NCBI GenBank assembly: GCA_023442845.1
Contig: JAEZXC010000077.1
Location: forward strand, 1-5,974
Source of the DNA: Actinomycetes bacterium
GTDB taxonomy: Bacteria > Actinomycetota > Actinomycetes > Actinomycetales > Demequinaceae
Reading direction: 5' to 3'
DNA: 5,974 nt
How positions within the stretch are numbered: position 1 is the first letter of the stretch; each line of letters begins with the position of its first letter. The position numbers and the translations under genes are program-made. Positions 1 to 4,969 of this stretch are shown in pieces. Under the pieces are notes generated by a model. It did no database searches. It was not told the DNA's origin and saw only the letters and a program-made list of their open reading frames with translations.

Positions 1-488
1 AACTGCTGCACGAGCGGAAGCTCTCCCATGAACAACGGCGCAAAGATGTAGCCGTCAAGCCCCCAGCCATTCGTCGCTGACTCAATAGCCGCGAGCGCTG
101 TCATCCCGATGGCGTAAAAAGCGGCGAGACCCGCGAGGTACAGCGCAGTTCCAATGAAGTAGTCCCGCCGAGTCATGCCAAGGCCGAGCGCGAAGGCAAA
201 GGTGAGATTCATCGCCTGAGTTGCCGCCACCATGAGGAAGACGTAAATCCAGCTGATCGCTCCGTTGTTGGAGAAGGCGTCTGGATCGAGTTGATCGCGG
301 CCGCCTGCCGCGCTGACAATCGCGATCCAAATCGCGAGGTTGAGAGCAAACACGGCGGCGAAGATCAGCCACGGCAACACGAGCGTGGGAACCGGGTTCG
401 CTACGTGCAACCTCACGACGTTCGCGATACGACGACGGCGGTGCGGGACCACCATCGCGGCTGGGCTTGTTTCGGTAAGAGCGCTCAT
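1..488 (-). CDS. ABC-2-type transporter permease, partial (C-terminus beyond the left edge)
   Basis: This is the first 162 residues of an integral membrane protein whose C-terminus lies outside the window. After a cytoplasmic N-terminus with an arginine cluster (HRRRR, residues 16-20) there are three hydrophobic segments at about residues 34-60, 77-103 and 111-136. Between the second and third is LGLGMTRRDY, the 'G-x-TRRxYF' turn common in ABC-2-type permeases paired with YtrB/BcrA-like ATPases. The ATG at 488 overlaps the stop of the upstream ATPase gene as ATGA (485-488), and a GAGGAGG Shine-Dalgarno (493-499) lies 4 nt before it, so translation is coupled. I infer that it forms the membrane channel of the exporter powered by the adjacent ATPase, under control of the GntR regulator. 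The substrate cannot be told from sequence; homologous systems often handle lipids or peptide antibiotics or respond to envelope stress. The family call rests on topology and context more than on a diagnostic motif. Confidence 0.8.
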   Translation of the reverse strand, partial: MSALTETSPAAMVVPHRRRRIANVVRLHVANPVPTLVLPWLIFAAVFALNLAIWIAIVSAAGGRDQLDPDAFSNNGAISWIYVFLMVAATQAMNLTFAFALGLGMTRRDYFIGTALYLAGLAAFYAIGMTALAAIESATNGWGLDGYIFAPLFMGELPLVQQ

Positions 489-1372
489 GACGCCTCCTCG
501 TGTTGGCGCGCGCCGCGAGTGCGGCCGATGATGAGTTGTTGCAGCGATACGGGGGTGAGCTCCAATCCCGCCGCGAGCACCTGCGCCTTGTCGGTCGAAC
601 TGAGTCCCGTGACAGTCGCGCTCGTCAGCCCACCGAGCACGTCACGCGTGACCACGTGCCGGTTCTCGACAAACCGTTCAACATCTGAGGTGACACCCGA
701 AACGGTGACGGCGGAGCCCCGCAGTTCCTCAGCTGGCGAGTCAATGACAAGCCGCCCCTCGTCGATGAGGAGCACGTGATCAAGCAGATCTGCCACCTCG
801 TCAATGAGGTGAGTGGACATCAGCACCGTGCGTGGGTGCTCGGCGTAGTCGCGTAAGAGAAAGTCATAGAACGTGTGGCGAGCCACCGCGTCGAGCCCTG
901 CGTACGGCTCATCGAAGATGGTGAGTGGCGCCCGCGACGCGAGGCCGAGCGTGACGCCGAGCGCGGAGCGCTGCCCGCGGGACATCTTCTTGACGCGACG
1001 GCTCAGCGGCACATTGAGCGCCTTCACCAGTTCCGCGGCGAGGTCGTGGTCCCACTCGGGGTAGACCCAGGAGGCGGCGCGCAGCACATGCTTTCCGCAG
1101 AAGCCTTCCGGATACACCTGGGACTCCTTGATGAAGCAGGTGCGCGAGAGAACCTGCGCGTTTTCGACGGGAGAGGCGCCAAAGAGTCGGATGGTGCCCG
1201 AGTCGGCAAACTCTTGCCCGGTGAGCACGTTCATGAGCGTCGTCTTGCCAGCACCGTTGCGGCCCAGTAGGCCGCAGATGCTGTGTTCTGCGACGTCAAA
1301 GGTGACGTCGCGGACGGCGTCTACCGATCCGAATCGCTTGGACACACCATGGGCGTGGACGATCGCGGTCAT
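485..1372 (-). CDS. ABC transporter ATP-binding protein (YtrB/BcrA-like exporter ATPase)
   Basis: This 295-residue cytoplasmic ATPase would energise the ABC-2-type permease encoded next to it. The nucleotide-binding domain has Walker A GRNGAGKTT (37-45), a Q-loop region IKESQVYPEG (81-90) where Glu83 seems to stand in the usual Gln position, signature MSRGQ (130-134, a variant of LSGGQ), Walker B TIFDEP (151-156) with catalytic Glu155, and the H-loop His188 in MSTHL. The WVYPEWD segment (102-108) resembles the 'YPxWD' found in YtrB-type ATPases. About 80 C-terminal residues after the core match the length of BcrA/YtrB-type proteins and may be a regulatory or permease-docking tail. The start is supported by AAGGAGG (1380-1386) 7 nt upstream. 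The gene overlaps the GntR gene by ATGA (1369-1372) at its start and the permease by ATGA at its end, so all three are one operon. Export direction is inferred from family and partner; the cargo is unknown. Confidence 0.93.
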   Translation of the reverse strand: MTAIVHAHGVSKRFGSVDAVRDVTFDVAEHSICGLLGRNGAGKTTLMNVLTGQEFADSGTIRLFGASPVENAQVLSRTCFIKESQVYPEGFCGKHVLRAASWVYPEWDHDLAAELVKALNVPLSRRVKKMSRGQRSALGVTLGLASRAPLTIFDEPYAGLDAVARHTFYDFLLRDYAEHPRTVLMSTHLIDEVADLLDHVLLIDEGRLVIDSPAEELRGSAVTVSGVTSDVERFVENRHVVTRDVLGGLTSATVTGLSSTDKAQVLAAGLELTPVSLQQLIIGRTRGARQHEEAS

Positions 1373-1725
1373 TGACGCGCCTCCTTTCTTACGAGGTCGA
1401 CGAGGTCGTCAGGTGAAAGGCCGAGACGCTGAGACTCGGCGACGAGCGGGCGGATGAAGTCCATCTGAAAGTTGAGACGGCGGTGAGCGAGCAACACCTC
1501 GCGAGCGCCGGCAGCGACAAACATGCCGATGCCGCGCTTCTTGTAGAGCACCCCGGCATCGACGAGCCGATTGATGCCTCGCAACGCAGTGGCCGGATTG
1601 ATCCGGTGGAACGCCGCAAGCTCATTGATCGATGGCACCTGCGACTCTTCTGGCATCGCACCACCGATGATCTGCTCTTCAAGTTGCTCGGCAACTTGGA
1701 GGAAGATCGGCCGATCGTCGTCCAT
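1369..1725 (-). CDS. GntR-family transcriptional regulator, YtrA subfamily
   Basis: This short (118 residues from the preferred start) DNA-binding repressor has an N-terminal winged helix-turn-helix, about residues 5-75, with the GntR hallmarks PIFLQVAEQLEEQI, VPSINELAAFHRINPATA (recognition-helix region) and the wing KKRGIGMFV. A C-terminal helical tail of about 40 residues follows. The absence of a larger FadR/HutC effector domain, together with the ABC partner, places it in the YtrA subfamily. In-frame starts lie at GTG 1731, ATG 1728 and ATG 1725. The SD-like GAGGTGAT covers the first two, and only ATG 1725 sits about 5 nt after GAGG, so I prefer it; an annotation using 1728 or 1731 would add one or two residues. 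It is first in a three-gene operon with ATGA coupling to the ATPase. YtrA-type proteins usually repress their own operon, and a perfect palindrome lies just upstream (1747-1770). The inducing signal is unknown. Confidence 0.93.
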   Translation of the reverse strand: MDDDRPIFLQVAEQLEEQIIGGAMPEESQVPSINELAAFHRINPATALRGINRLVDAGVLYKKRGIGMFVAAGAREVLLAHRRLNFQMDFIRPLVAESQRLGLSPDDLVDLVRKEARQ

Positions 1726-1746
1726 CATCACCTCGCTTGGTTATTG

Positions 1747-1770
1747 GGTTAGTTAGTGATGTAACTAACC
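1747..1770. promoter_or_regulatory. Candidate GntR operator (perfect 9-6-9 palindrome)
   Basis: Half-sites GGTTAGTTA (1747-1755) and TAACTAACC (1762-1770) are exact reverse complements separated by GTGATG. The site lies 21 bp before the preferred GntR start and downstream of a TTGACA -35, where a bound dimer would block transcription. GT...AC half-sites fit the GntR-family operator style. A further partial pair, TTGGTTA (1737-1743) with TAACCAA (1766-1772), extends the symmetry. Binding by the adjacent regulator is inferred. Confidence 0.7.
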
Positions 1771-1795
1771 AACCAGCCATGAGACGAGATGTCAA
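1762..1795 (-). promoter_or_regulatory. Probable promoter of the GntR-ABC operon
   Basis: On the minus strand an exact consensus -35 TTGACA reads from 1795 to 1790. The -10 is not clear. With a 17-nt spacer it would be TTGGTT (1772-1767), and with 18 nt TGGTTA (1771-1766), both poor matches that fall on the edge of the palindromic operator. The overlap of -10 and operator suits simple steric repression. The -35 is well supported, the -10 only weakly. Confidence 0.5.
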
Positions 1796-1804
1796 GTGCA
1801 GATG

Positions 1805-1837
1805 CGCACATCCTGCTCAAAGCGACCGCGATGTGCG
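1805..1837. repeat. 8-bp perfect inverted repeat upstream of orn
   Basis: CGCACATC (1805-1812) and GATGTGCG (1830-1837) are exact reverse complements with a 17-nt gap. The second arm lies where the -35 region of the orn promoter would be (-10 at 1849), so this could be an operator or an upstream structure. No regulator can be named, and chance occurrence is possible in a GC-rich sequence. Confidence 0.35.
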
Positions 1838-1848
1838 GGGCCGGGCTC

Positions 1849-1861
1849 TAGAGTTGGACCA
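1849..1861 (+). promoter_or_regulatory. Leaderless promoter of orn (-10 element)
   Basis: TAGAGT (1849-1854) fits the actinobacterial -10 consensus TAnnnT and is separated by six bases (TGGACC) from the orn ATG at 1861. The transcription start would therefore fall on or next to the A of the ATG. No Shine-Dalgarno precedes the start, which supports leaderless translation. No convincing -35 is seen. Confidence 0.55.
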
Positions 1862-2472
1862 TGCCTGAAGCCCCGTTGGTCTGGATCGATTGCGAGATGA
1901 CCGGCCTTGACCTCACGGCCGACGCGCTCATCGAGGTTGCGTGCATCGTCACCGACTCCCACCTCACCCCACTTGGGCCTGGTCTCAACGTTGTCATCAA
2001 GCCCTCGGACGAGGCAGTCGCGGCGATGAGCGACTTTGTGCGCGAGATGCACGTGACGTCCGGGTTATTACCCGAACTCGACAACGGCATCTCGATGGAC
2101 GAAGCGCAGCGCCTCCTCATCGACCATGTGACGAGCCAAACGAAGGGCGTCCGTGCTCCCCTCGCCGGCAACACCGTCGGCATGGACAAAGCCTTTCTCG
2201 ATCGCGACATGCCCCAGCTGATGGAACTACTCCACTACCGCGTCGTTGACGTCAGCTCAATCAAGGAGCTCGTGCGGCGCTGGTACCCGCGCGTGTTCTT
2301 CAACGCCCCGGCAAAGACGGGTGGTCACCGCGCGCTCGGGGACATCGAGGACTCGATTCGCGAACTGCGCTACTACCGCGAGACGATCTTTGCCGCGGCG
2401 CCGGGCCCGAACACCGACGCGGCCCGCGCCGCCGCCGCGACGATTACCGAGGCCGACGCTTCGGCGTCGTAG
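1861..2472 (+). CDS. orn: Oligoribonuclease
   Basis: This 203-residue 3'-to-5' exoribonuclease hydrolyses the 2-5-nt RNA fragments left by other RNases, including pGpG from cyclic-di-GMP breakdown, and is often essential. All five residues of the DEDDh active site are visible: Asp10 and Glu12 in WIDCEMTGLDL (8-18), Asp109 in GNTVGMDKAFL (103-113), His156 in GGHRALGDIEDS (154-165), and Asp161. The stretches YRVVDVSSIKELVRRW and ELRYYRETIF are typical of Orn rather than of DnaQ-like relatives. Length is slightly above the 180-residue Escherichia coli enzyme because of an Ala-rich C-terminal tail (about 178-203). The ATG at 1861 places the catalytic motif at the normal distance from the N-terminus and seems leaderless. 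It is divergent from the GntR operon and followed by tRNA-His, an arrangement I recall from mycobacteria (orn-hisT). Confidence 0.97.
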   Translation: MPEAPLVWIDCEMTGLDLTADALIEVACIVTDSHLTPLGPGLNVVIKPSDEAVAAMSDFVREMHVTSGLLPELDNGISMDEAQRLLIDHVTSQTKGVRAPLAGNTVGMDKAFLDRDMPQLMELLHYRVVDVSSIKELVRRWYPRVFFNAPAKTGGHRALGDIEDSIRELRYYRETIFAAAPGPNTDAARAAAATITEADASAS

Positions 2473-2477
2473 TTCTC

Positions 2478-2496
2478 GGAGGTCACCACAGCCTCC
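2478..2496 (+). terminator. Weak hairpin after orn
   Basis: GGAGG (2478-2482) and CCTCC (2492-2496) can pair, with a T-G wobble closing a 7-nt loop (CACCACA). The hairpin begins 6 bp past the orn stop. No T-run follows, so it is at best a weak or factor-assisted terminator or a 3'-end stabiliser. Confidence 0.3.
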
Positions 2497-2503
2497 AAGC
2501 TAT

Positions 2504-2512
2504 TGATACACT
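2504..2512 (+). promoter_or_regulatory. Possible tRNA-His promoter (extended -10)
   Basis: TG-A-TACACT (2504-2512) matches an extended -10 (TGn followed by TAnnnT). It would start transcription about 16 nt before the tRNA, leaving a short 5' leader for RNase P. No clear -35 is visible at the expected distance. tRNA-His may also be co-transcribed with orn. Confidence 0.4.
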
Positions 2513-2534
2513 TTTCGCTGGCCTCATGGCCGAT

Positions 2535-2611
2535 GGTGGGCGTAGCTCAGCTGGTAGAGCATCGCGTTGTGGTCGCGAGGGTCGCGGGTTCGAGCCCCGT
2601 CGCTCACCCCA
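2535..2611 (+). tRNA. tRNA-His (anticodon GTG)
   Basis: A full cloverleaf can be drawn. The acceptor stem GTGGGCG (2536-2542) pairs with CGCTCAC (2601-2607) through one G-U. The D arm is GCTC...GAGC. The anticodon stem TCGCG/CGCGA (2562-2566, 2574-2578) holds loop TTGTGGT with anticodon GTG at 2569-2571. The T arm GCGGG/CCCGT encloses TTCGAGC (2589-2595). The extra 5' G-1 (2535) faces C73 (2608), the identity pair that histidyl-tRNA synthetase requires. CCA (2609-2611) is encoded. If G-1 is not counted, the gene begins at 2536. It lies 62 bp after orn and 8 bp before a strong terminator. Confidence 0.97.
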
Positions 2612-2619
2612 TCAAGGTG

Positions 2620-2650
2620 AAGGCCCCTAACGAAGCCGTTGGGGGCCTTT
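2620..2650 (+). terminator. Intrinsic terminator after tRNA-His
   Basis: A 13-bp stem, with 5' arm 2620-2632 and 3' arm 2637-2649, pairs completely apart from one T-G wobble (2628/2641) around the tetraloop AAGC. The GGCCCC/GGGGGCC core is very stable. The T-run is short (TTT, 2648-2650). It separates the tRNA transcript from the DUF4126 gene. Confidence 0.75.
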
Positions 2651-2729
2651 GCCGTGTGTGCCACCACGTGCCGCGCACCTGTTGGCTAACCTGGGCGCTA
2701 AAGCGCCTCAGCGCCACGAAGGAGAGAGC

Positions 2730-3497
2730 ATGATCGCCGCCTTGACGGGAGCCGGGCTTTCCGCCGCAGCAGGCCTCAATGCCTTCATCCCCCTCGTGCT
2801 CGTCGGGATGTTCGCACGCTTCTCCACCTTCATTGAACTGCCCGAGAATCTCATGTGGCTGCAGGAGTGGCCCACCATCATCATCGGCCTCCTCCTTCTC
2901 GCCGCGGAGCTCGTGCTCGACAAGATCCCGGGCGTCGACCACGTGAACGACCTCATCCAGACGGCCGTCCGCCCTCTGGTTGGTGGCGTCATCTTTGCCG
3001 CCTCAGCGTCGGCCGCCGAACTTGATCACGAGCAATTCTGGAGCGATAACCCCCTCATCGCCGGCGTCACCGGCGCGATCATTGCGTTCTTGGTCCATAC
3101 CGGCAAGGCAACATCGCGTCCCGCAGTCAACGCGGCAACAGGAGGCACGGGCGCACCGCTTGCGTCTTTCGCTGAGGACGCACTCGCCGTTGGCCTCGCC
3201 CTCGTCGCCATCTTTGTGCCGATGCTGGTGACGGTGCTCCTCCTCGGAATTGCGGGTGCGGTCTACTACATCGTCACCACAGGACGGCGACGGCGCCGCA
3301 CGCGTGAAATGCGCCTCGCTCAAGAGCGCGAGGAACGCAAAGCCGCTCTCGAGCGAGGCGAGAAGGTCGCATGGTGGCGGGTGAGCTGGCGAGAACGGCT
3401 TGAGAGAACCAACCGCAGCGACAGCAGGCTCATGCGCGCAGGAAGATCCGCGGGCCGACGCTTAGCCAAGCCAGACGACGAGGACGCCGGCGCCTAG
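2730..3497 (+). CDS. DUF4126 family integral membrane protein
   Basis: This 255-residue membrane protein has unknown biochemical role. The N-terminal GAGLSAAAGLNAFIPLVLVGMFARF (7-31) and the motif LDKIPGVDHVNDLIQTAVRPLVGG (63-86) are characteristic of DUF4126. Hydrophobic segments lie at about 4-29, 48-64, 80-96, 108-124 and 148-184. From residue 185 a roughly 70-residue tail follows that is very rich in Arg, Lys and Glu (GRRRRRTREMRLAQEREERK...), likely cytoplasmic and helical, longer than I expect for the family. The start is fixed by AAGGAG (2719-2724) 5 nt before ATG 2730; an in-frame ATG at 2649 falls inside the terminator. A TAACCT hexamer (2687-2692) could be its -10. The gene stands alone after the tRNA and converges on the osmoprotectant ATPase gene. 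The family call is firm; no function can be assigned. Confidence 0.88.
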   Translation: MIAALTGAGLSAAAGLNAFIPLVLVGMFARFSTFIELPENLMWLQEWPTIIIGLLLLAAELVLDKIPGVDHVNDLIQTAVRPLVGGVIFAASASAAELDHEQFWSDNPLIAGVTGAIIAFLVHTGKATSRPAVNAATGGTGAPLASFAEDALAVGLALVAIFVPMLVTVLLLGIAGAVYYIVTTGRRRRRTREMRLAQEREERKAALERGEKVAWWRVSWRERLERTNRSDSRLMRAGRSAGRRLAKPDDEDAGA

Positions 3498-3508
3498 CCT
3501 CCCTCGCG

Positions 3509-4252
3509 TCATGCCGCGAAGTCAGCGACAAAATCCGCGACAAAGTCATTGGCGGGGGCATTCGTGATGGCGTCGGGCTCGCCGATCTGCTCGATGGCAG
3601 CGCCAGGCGACAGCACCGCAATGCGATCCGCAAGCAAGACCGCTTCACGAATGTCGTGTGTCACCATCATCACGGTGGTGCCAAGTTCCGCATGAAGCGC
3701 GGCGAACTCCTTCTGAAGCCGGCGCCTGCCTTGGGGGTCGACCGCGCCGAAAGGCTCATCCATGAGAAGCACTGGAGGCCGCACCGCAAGTGCCCGTGCC
3801 ACGCCGACGCGCTGACGCTCTCCGCCAGAGAGTTCGTGCGGGTATCGGCGCGCATAGGTCGCGGGAGGGAGGCCCACTAACTCGAGCAGTTCGTCGACGC
3901 GCGCGCGAGTTGTCTCCTTGTCCCATCCCTCGAGACCGGGCACCGTTGCAACATTCTGCGCCACCGTCCGGTGCGGGAAGAGGCCGACGTTCTGGATGAC
4001 GTATCCAATGCGGCGGCGCAAATGGACGGGGTCGAGTTCCATCACATCGGTGCCGTCCACGGAGATTCTTCCCGACGTCGGTTCGATGAGACGGTTGACC
4101 ATCCGCAGTGTGGTCGACTTGCCGCAGCCGGATGGGCCCACAAGCGCGAGGAGTTCACCGGCGCGCACGTCGAGGCTCAAGTTGTCGACCGCGACCGTGC
4201 CATCGCGGAATGTCTTGCGCACATGCTCCAGAACGATCCCGGTGCCTCCCAT
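3509..4252 (-). CDS. Osmoprotectant ABC transporter ATP-binding protein (OpuCA/ProV-like, no CBS domains)
   Basis: This 247-residue ATPase drives import of compatible solutes (glycine betaine, choline, carnitine or similar) through the two permeases encoded divergently. It has Walker A GPSGCGKST (39-47), Q-loop Gln87 in YVIQNVGLFPH (84-94), signature LSGGERQ (141-147), Walker B VLLMDEP (161-167) with Glu166, and H-loop His199 in MMVTHD. The YVIQNVGLFPHRTVAQN stretch and FGAVDPQGRRRLQKE are typical of the OpuCA/OpuBA group. Family members with tandem CBS domains run to about 380-400 residues; this one ends shortly after the ATPase core with NDFVADFVADFAA. The start at 4252 has no upstream SD but sits six bases after TACGGT (4264-4259), suggesting a leaderless mRNA. 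A far longer open frame continues upstream (to 5002), antisense to the permease genes, and is not believed. The precise solute is not determined by sequence. Confidence 0.93.
   Translation of the reverse strand: MGGTGIVLEHVRKTFRDGTVAVDNLSLDVRAGELLALVGPSGCGKSTTLRMVNRLIEPTSGRISVDGTDVMELDPVHLRRRIGYVIQNVGLFPHRTVAQNVATVPGLEGWDKETTRARVDELLELVGLPPATYARRYPHELSGGERQRVGVARALAVRPPVLLMDEPFGAVDPQGRRRLQKEFAALHAELGTTVMMVTHDIREAVLLADRIAVLSPGAAIEQIGEPDAITNAPANDFVADFVADFAA
3522..3545 (-). repeat. 12-bp tandem repeat at the 3' end of the ATPase gene
   Basis: Two adjacent 12-bp units (3522-3533 and 3534-3545) differ at only two positions and share GCGACAAA. They encode the repeated FVAD of the C-terminal NDFVADFVADFAA. 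The length is a multiple of three, so the reading frame is kept. Confidence 0.6.
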
Positions 4253-4264
4253 GCGATCACCGTA
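4252..4264 (-). promoter_or_regulatory. Leaderless promoter of the osmoprotectant ATPase gene
   Basis: On the minus strand TACGGT (4264-4259) fits TAnnnT and is followed by six bases (GATCGC) and the ATG at 4252. The predicted transcription start coincides with the start codon. The -35 is not recognisable. Confidence 0.5.
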
Positions 4265-4291
4265 CAGGGCGCCTACGTCGGACGGTGTGGC

Positions 4292-4304
4292 TAGGGTGAG
4301 TGCA
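4292..4304 (+). promoter_or_regulatory. Leaderless promoter of the permease operon
   Basis: TAGGGT (4292-4297) fits TAnnnT and is followed by six bases (GAGTGC) and ATG 4304, the same geometry as for orn and the divergent ATPase gene. No good SD lies at the proper distance from this ATG. It shares the 51-bp intergenic space with the ATPase promoter, so the two promoters' upstream elements must interlock. Confidence 0.5.
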
Positions 4305-4969
4305 TGGATGCCCAGCCAAATCCGTGGCTGTCCTGGCGCTATGTCGAGCGCAACTGGCCCGAGATCTCTGACGCGCTCGGCATTCACGCGTCGCTCACCG
4401 TCCAGGCCGTCCTCATCGCTCTTGCGATTGCTTTTCCACTCGCCGTGCTCGCTCAACAGGTGACCTGGCTGAGCAGTCCTGTGCTCGGCACCGCTGGCGT
4501 CCTGTACACCGTGCCGTCCTTCGCGCTGTTTGCGTTGCTTGCGCCGTTTACGGGGATCGGCCGCACAACGGTCCTCATTGGGCTCGTCATGTACGCGTTG
4601 CTTGTCCTCGTGCGCAACATCCTCATCGGTCTGCGTGGCGTCGACAGGGACGTTGTCAACGCCGCGCGTGGCCTTGGCTATGGGCGCTGGCGACTGCTCG
4701 TGGGCGTCGAACTGCCGAACGCCCTGCCGTCGATCGTTGCCGGGCTTCGGATCGCAACGGTGTCGACGGTCGCACTCACCACCGTGGGCGTCGTCGTGGG
4801 CTACGGCGGCCTTGGACAGTTGATGTTCCGCGGCTTCCAATCGAACTACCGCGCCCAGATCGCCACCAGCTCGATCCTGTGCATCGCACTTGCGCTCGTG
4901 CTTGACCTCGCGATCGTCTTCGCCGCGCGTGCGCTCATGCCGTGGGCCCGACGCCGGAGGCCAGCATGA
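4304..4969 (+). CDS. Osmoprotectant ABC transporter permease 1 (OpuCB/ProW-like)
   Basis: This 221-residue inner-membrane permease is one of two channel subunits of the compatible-solute importer. Roughly five hydrophobic segments are seen (about 29-51, 59-83, 89-112, 151-172, 186-208). The cytoplasmic coupling loop carries an EAA-type motif, NAARGLGYGRWRLLVGVELP (119-138), where the Glu of 'EAA' is replaced by Asn-Ala. It is followed by the family stretch NALPSIVAGLRIATVSTVALTTVG and by GYGGLGQLMFRGF. YTVPSFALFALLAPFTGIG (68-86) is also typical of the OpuCB/OpuCD group. Its start is leaderless-like. The stop overlaps the start of permease 2 as ATGA (4966-4969), so the two are translationally coupled. 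It is divergent from its presumed ATPase gene. Confidence 0.93.
   Translation: MDAQPNPWLSWRYVERNWPEISDALGIHASLTVQAVLIALAIAFPLAVLAQQVTWLSSPVLGTAGVLYTVPSFALFALLAPFTGIGRTTVLIGLVMYALLVLVRNILIGLRGVDRDVVNAARGLGYGRWRLLVGVELPNALPSIVAGLRIATVSTVALTTVGVVVGYGGLGQLMFRGFQSNYRAQIATSSILCIALALVLDLAIVFAARALMPWARRRRPA

Noticed and set aside
291..1270. Plus-strand open frames antisense to the exporter genes
   Set aside because: They show biased, low-complexity composition typical of GC-rich shadow frames, and the opposite strand encodes clear ABC motifs.
2584..2611. Possible integration site at the tRNA-His 3' end
   Set aside because: No second copy of the tRNA 3' end, integrase gene or composition change is seen in the window.
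2649..2729. Earlier in-frame ATG for the DUF4126 gene
   Set aside because: It lies at the foot of the terminator, adds a non-family stretch and lacks an SD, whereas ATG 2730 has AAGGAG at the right distance.
2503..2733. Plus-strand open frame with GVAQLVEHR...GSSPVA
   Set aside because: This is the familiar translation of a tRNA gene (D and T arms). It covers tRNA-His and its terminator and is not a protein gene.
4942..4965. Earlier start for permease 2
   Set aside because: It has no SD, and ATG 4966 has GGAGG 5 nt upstream and the ATGA overlap.
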